Of a stretch of DNA of 7,011 bases, positions 5,700 to 7,011 are shown one piece after another. The number at the start of each line of letters is the position of its first letter. Within the stretch, counting starts at the first letter, position 1. The DNA is from Clostridiaceae bacterium. GTDB lineage: Bacteria > Bacillota_A > Clostridia > Clostridiales > Clostridiaceae. The stretch lies in the NCBI GenBank assembly GCA_029256485.1, contig JAQSXU010000169.1, positions 1-7,011 on the forward strand. Direction: 5' to 3'. The notes beneath the pieces were generated by a model. The model did no database searches, was not told where the DNA came from, and was given only the letters and a program-made list of their open reading frames with translations. Both the position numbers and the translations under genes were made by a program.

Positions 5700-7011
5700 C
5701 TATAAATCTGCTAGCATGTTATGCCATTTAGTTGATTGTTCATAGCTGTATGCCACATTAAAAAGTGTGTTCTCTTTGAAATAATCTCCTATTATTTGAA
5801 GACCTACAGGTAGGCCATTGGAAAAACCGCATGGTACTGAAATGGCAGGAACTCCGGCAACATTTACAGGTACTGTATATATATCTGATAAATACATAGA
5901 TAAAATATCTTCTTTTCTTTCTCCAATTTTAAATGCTGTTGTTGGAGATGTAGGAGACACTATTGCATCAAATTCTTTGAATACCCTCTGAAAATCCTGT
6001 TTAATTAAATTTCTGACCTTTAATGCCTTTTTATAATATGCATCATAATATCCAGCTGAAAGCACGTAAGTACCAAGCATTATTCTTCTCTTTACCTCTT
6101 CTCCAAAGCCCTCACTTCTTGATTTAAAGTATATATCTATGGCATCCTGTGATTCCTTGCTTCTATGTCCATATCTAATACCATCAAATCTTGCTAAATT
6201 TGAGGAAGCTTCTGCACATGCAATAATATAATATGCTGACAAACCATATTCGGCTAATGGAAGAGAACATGGCTTTACCTCTGCTCCATTTTCTTCTAAT
6301 ACTTTTATAGCTTCTTCTACAGCCTTTCTAACTCCAACTTCTAATCCTTCTGCAAAAAATTCCTTTGGAATGCCTATTTTTTTCCCTTTTAAATCTTTTG
6401 TTAAACTATTCTTATAATTATCAACTGGAACATCTGCTGTGGTAAAATCTTTAGAATCCATACCAGCAATGCTTTGTGTTATAAGTGCACAGTCCTCAAC
6501 ATCTTTTCCAAAGGTGCCTACTTGATCCAGAGTTGATCCGAAGGCCACCACTCCGCTTCTTGAAATTCTTCCATAAGTAGGTTTTAATCCAACAACACCG
6601 CAAAGTGAAGCAGGCTGTCTAACTGACCCTCCTGTATCTGTTCCCAGTGATAAAGGTGTTTCGCATGCAGCTACTGATGCTGCAGATCCGCCTGAAGACC
6701 CTCCTGGTACAGTTTCCAAATTCCAAGGGTTTCTTACTAATTTAAAAGCGCTGTTTTCAGTGGATGATCCCATAGCAAACTCATCCATGTTAAGCTTTCC
6801 TATTATTATTCCATCTGATTTTTTTATTTTTTCAATTACATGGGCATCATAAGGTGATTTATACCCTAGAAGAATTTTTGAAGCACAGGTATTCTGCATA
6901 CCTGTAACATTGATATTATCCTTTATTCCAATAGGAATTCCGCTTAATGCATTTAAATTTTCATTTTTTGATATTTTTTCATCCAATAATTTTGAATGCT
7001 GTATTGCTTCT
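5700..7011 (-). CDS. gatA: Asp/Glu-tRNA amidotransferase subunit A, N-terminus missing
   Basis: GatA is the glutaminase of GatCAB, an amidase-signature enzyme that releases ammonia from glutamine for transfer to the aminoacyl-tRNA held by GatB. The reading frame is open to the right edge. A TTG at 6986 is not a real start: upstream codons read EAIQHSKL, continuing the family helix ahead of the conserved core. About 436 residues are visible of the usual 485 or so; roughly 50 N-terminal residues lie outside. The Ser-cisSer-Lys triad is intact: Lys in GIPIGIKDN (codon at about 6923-6921), Ser in PGGSSGGS, and the nucleophile Ser in [12 protein letters not shown]. Their spacings (75 and 24 residues) equal those of Lys79, Ser154 and Ser178 in the Staphylococcus aureus enzyme. 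The C-terminus holds the usual [12 protein letters not shown] and [10 protein letters not shown] segments. It ends with TAG at 5702-5700. The expected upstream neighbour, gatC, is outside the window. Confidence 0.98.
   Translation of the reverse strand, partial: EAIQHSKLLDEKISKNENLNALSGIPIGIKDNINVTGMQNTCASKILLGYKSPYDAHVIEKIKKSDGIIIGKLNMDEFAMGSSTENSAFKLVRNPWNLETVPGGSSGGSAASVAACETPLSLGTDTGGSVRQPASLCGVVGLKPTYGRISRSGVVAFGSTLDQVGTFGKDVEDCALITQSIAGMDSKDFTTADVPVDNYKNSLTKDLKGKKIGIPKEFFAEGLEVGVRKAVEEAIKVLEENGAEVKPCSLPLAEYGLSAYYIIACAEASSNLARFDGIRYGHRSKESQDAIDIYFKSRSEGFGEEVKRRIMLGTYVLSAGYYDAYYKKALKVRNLIKQDFQRVFKEFDAIVSPTSPTTAFKIGERKEDILSMYLSDIYTVPVNVAGVPAISVPCGFSNGLPVGLQIIGDYFKENTLFNVAYSYEQSTKWHNMLADL

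Noticed and set aside
6984..6986. TTG as start of gatA
   Set aside because: Upstream codons continue the GatA helix (EAIQHSKL) and the family needs about 50 more N-terminal residues, so this is an internal Leu codon.
1..7011. Search for CRISPR, insertion sequences, tRNA/rRNA, riboswitch or T-box leaders, toxin-antitoxin or phage-defence clusters
   Set aside because: No repeat-spacer arrays, transposase motifs, terminal inverted repeats, tRNA-like cloverleaves or leader structures seen; the small genes lack partners typical of toxin-antitoxin pairs, and the possible nuclease-like protein has no methylase or defence gene beside it.

Overview
The window reads as a low-GC Firmicute chromosome, most probably a Clostridium or close relative. 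The signs are strong AT bias (intergenic stretches almost purely A/T), strong GGAGG-type ribosome binding sites, Asn/Lys/Ile-rich proteins, and an indirect tRNA-amidation operon (gatA-gatB). This is inference from composition and gene content; there is no rRNA or other taxonomic marker here.

Layout, left to right. A plus-strand gene of unknown function enters from beyond the left edge and stops at 1303, followed by a rho-independent terminator. A 52-residue Cys-containing microprotein (plus strand, 1463-1621, missed by usual length cut-offs) runs head-on into an orphan OppA-type lipoprotein gene (minus strand, 1643-3229); the two share one bidirectional terminator hairpin. Upstream of the lipoprotein gene lies a minus-strand gene for a 157-residue unknown protein (3323-3796, GTG start), whose centre faintly resembles the Mrr/PD-(D/E)XK nuclease fold. 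A very AT-rich 243-bp divergent intergenic region (3797-4039) follows, with a promoter signal on each side, a 9-bp motif repeated at both, and a 10-bp palindrome. A 61-residue single-span membrane protein (plus strand, 4040-4225) then converges on gatB, again sharing a bidirectional terminator whose stem contains both stop codons. The right third is gatB (4250-5680) and gatA (5700 to the right edge, N-terminus cut off), both minus strand and closely coupled. gatC is expected beyond the right edge.

The only pathway seen as a unit is GatCAB: amidation of Glu-tRNA(Gln), and possibly Asp-tRNA(Asn). The other genes look like single-gene or two-gene units separated by strand switches. I see no mobile element, CRISPR array, tRNA or rRNA gene, and no convincing new multi-gene system. 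The points most worth a second look are the orphan peptide-binding lipoprotein, the possibly degenerate nuclease-like protein, the two small proteins, and the repeated motif in the divergent promoter region.
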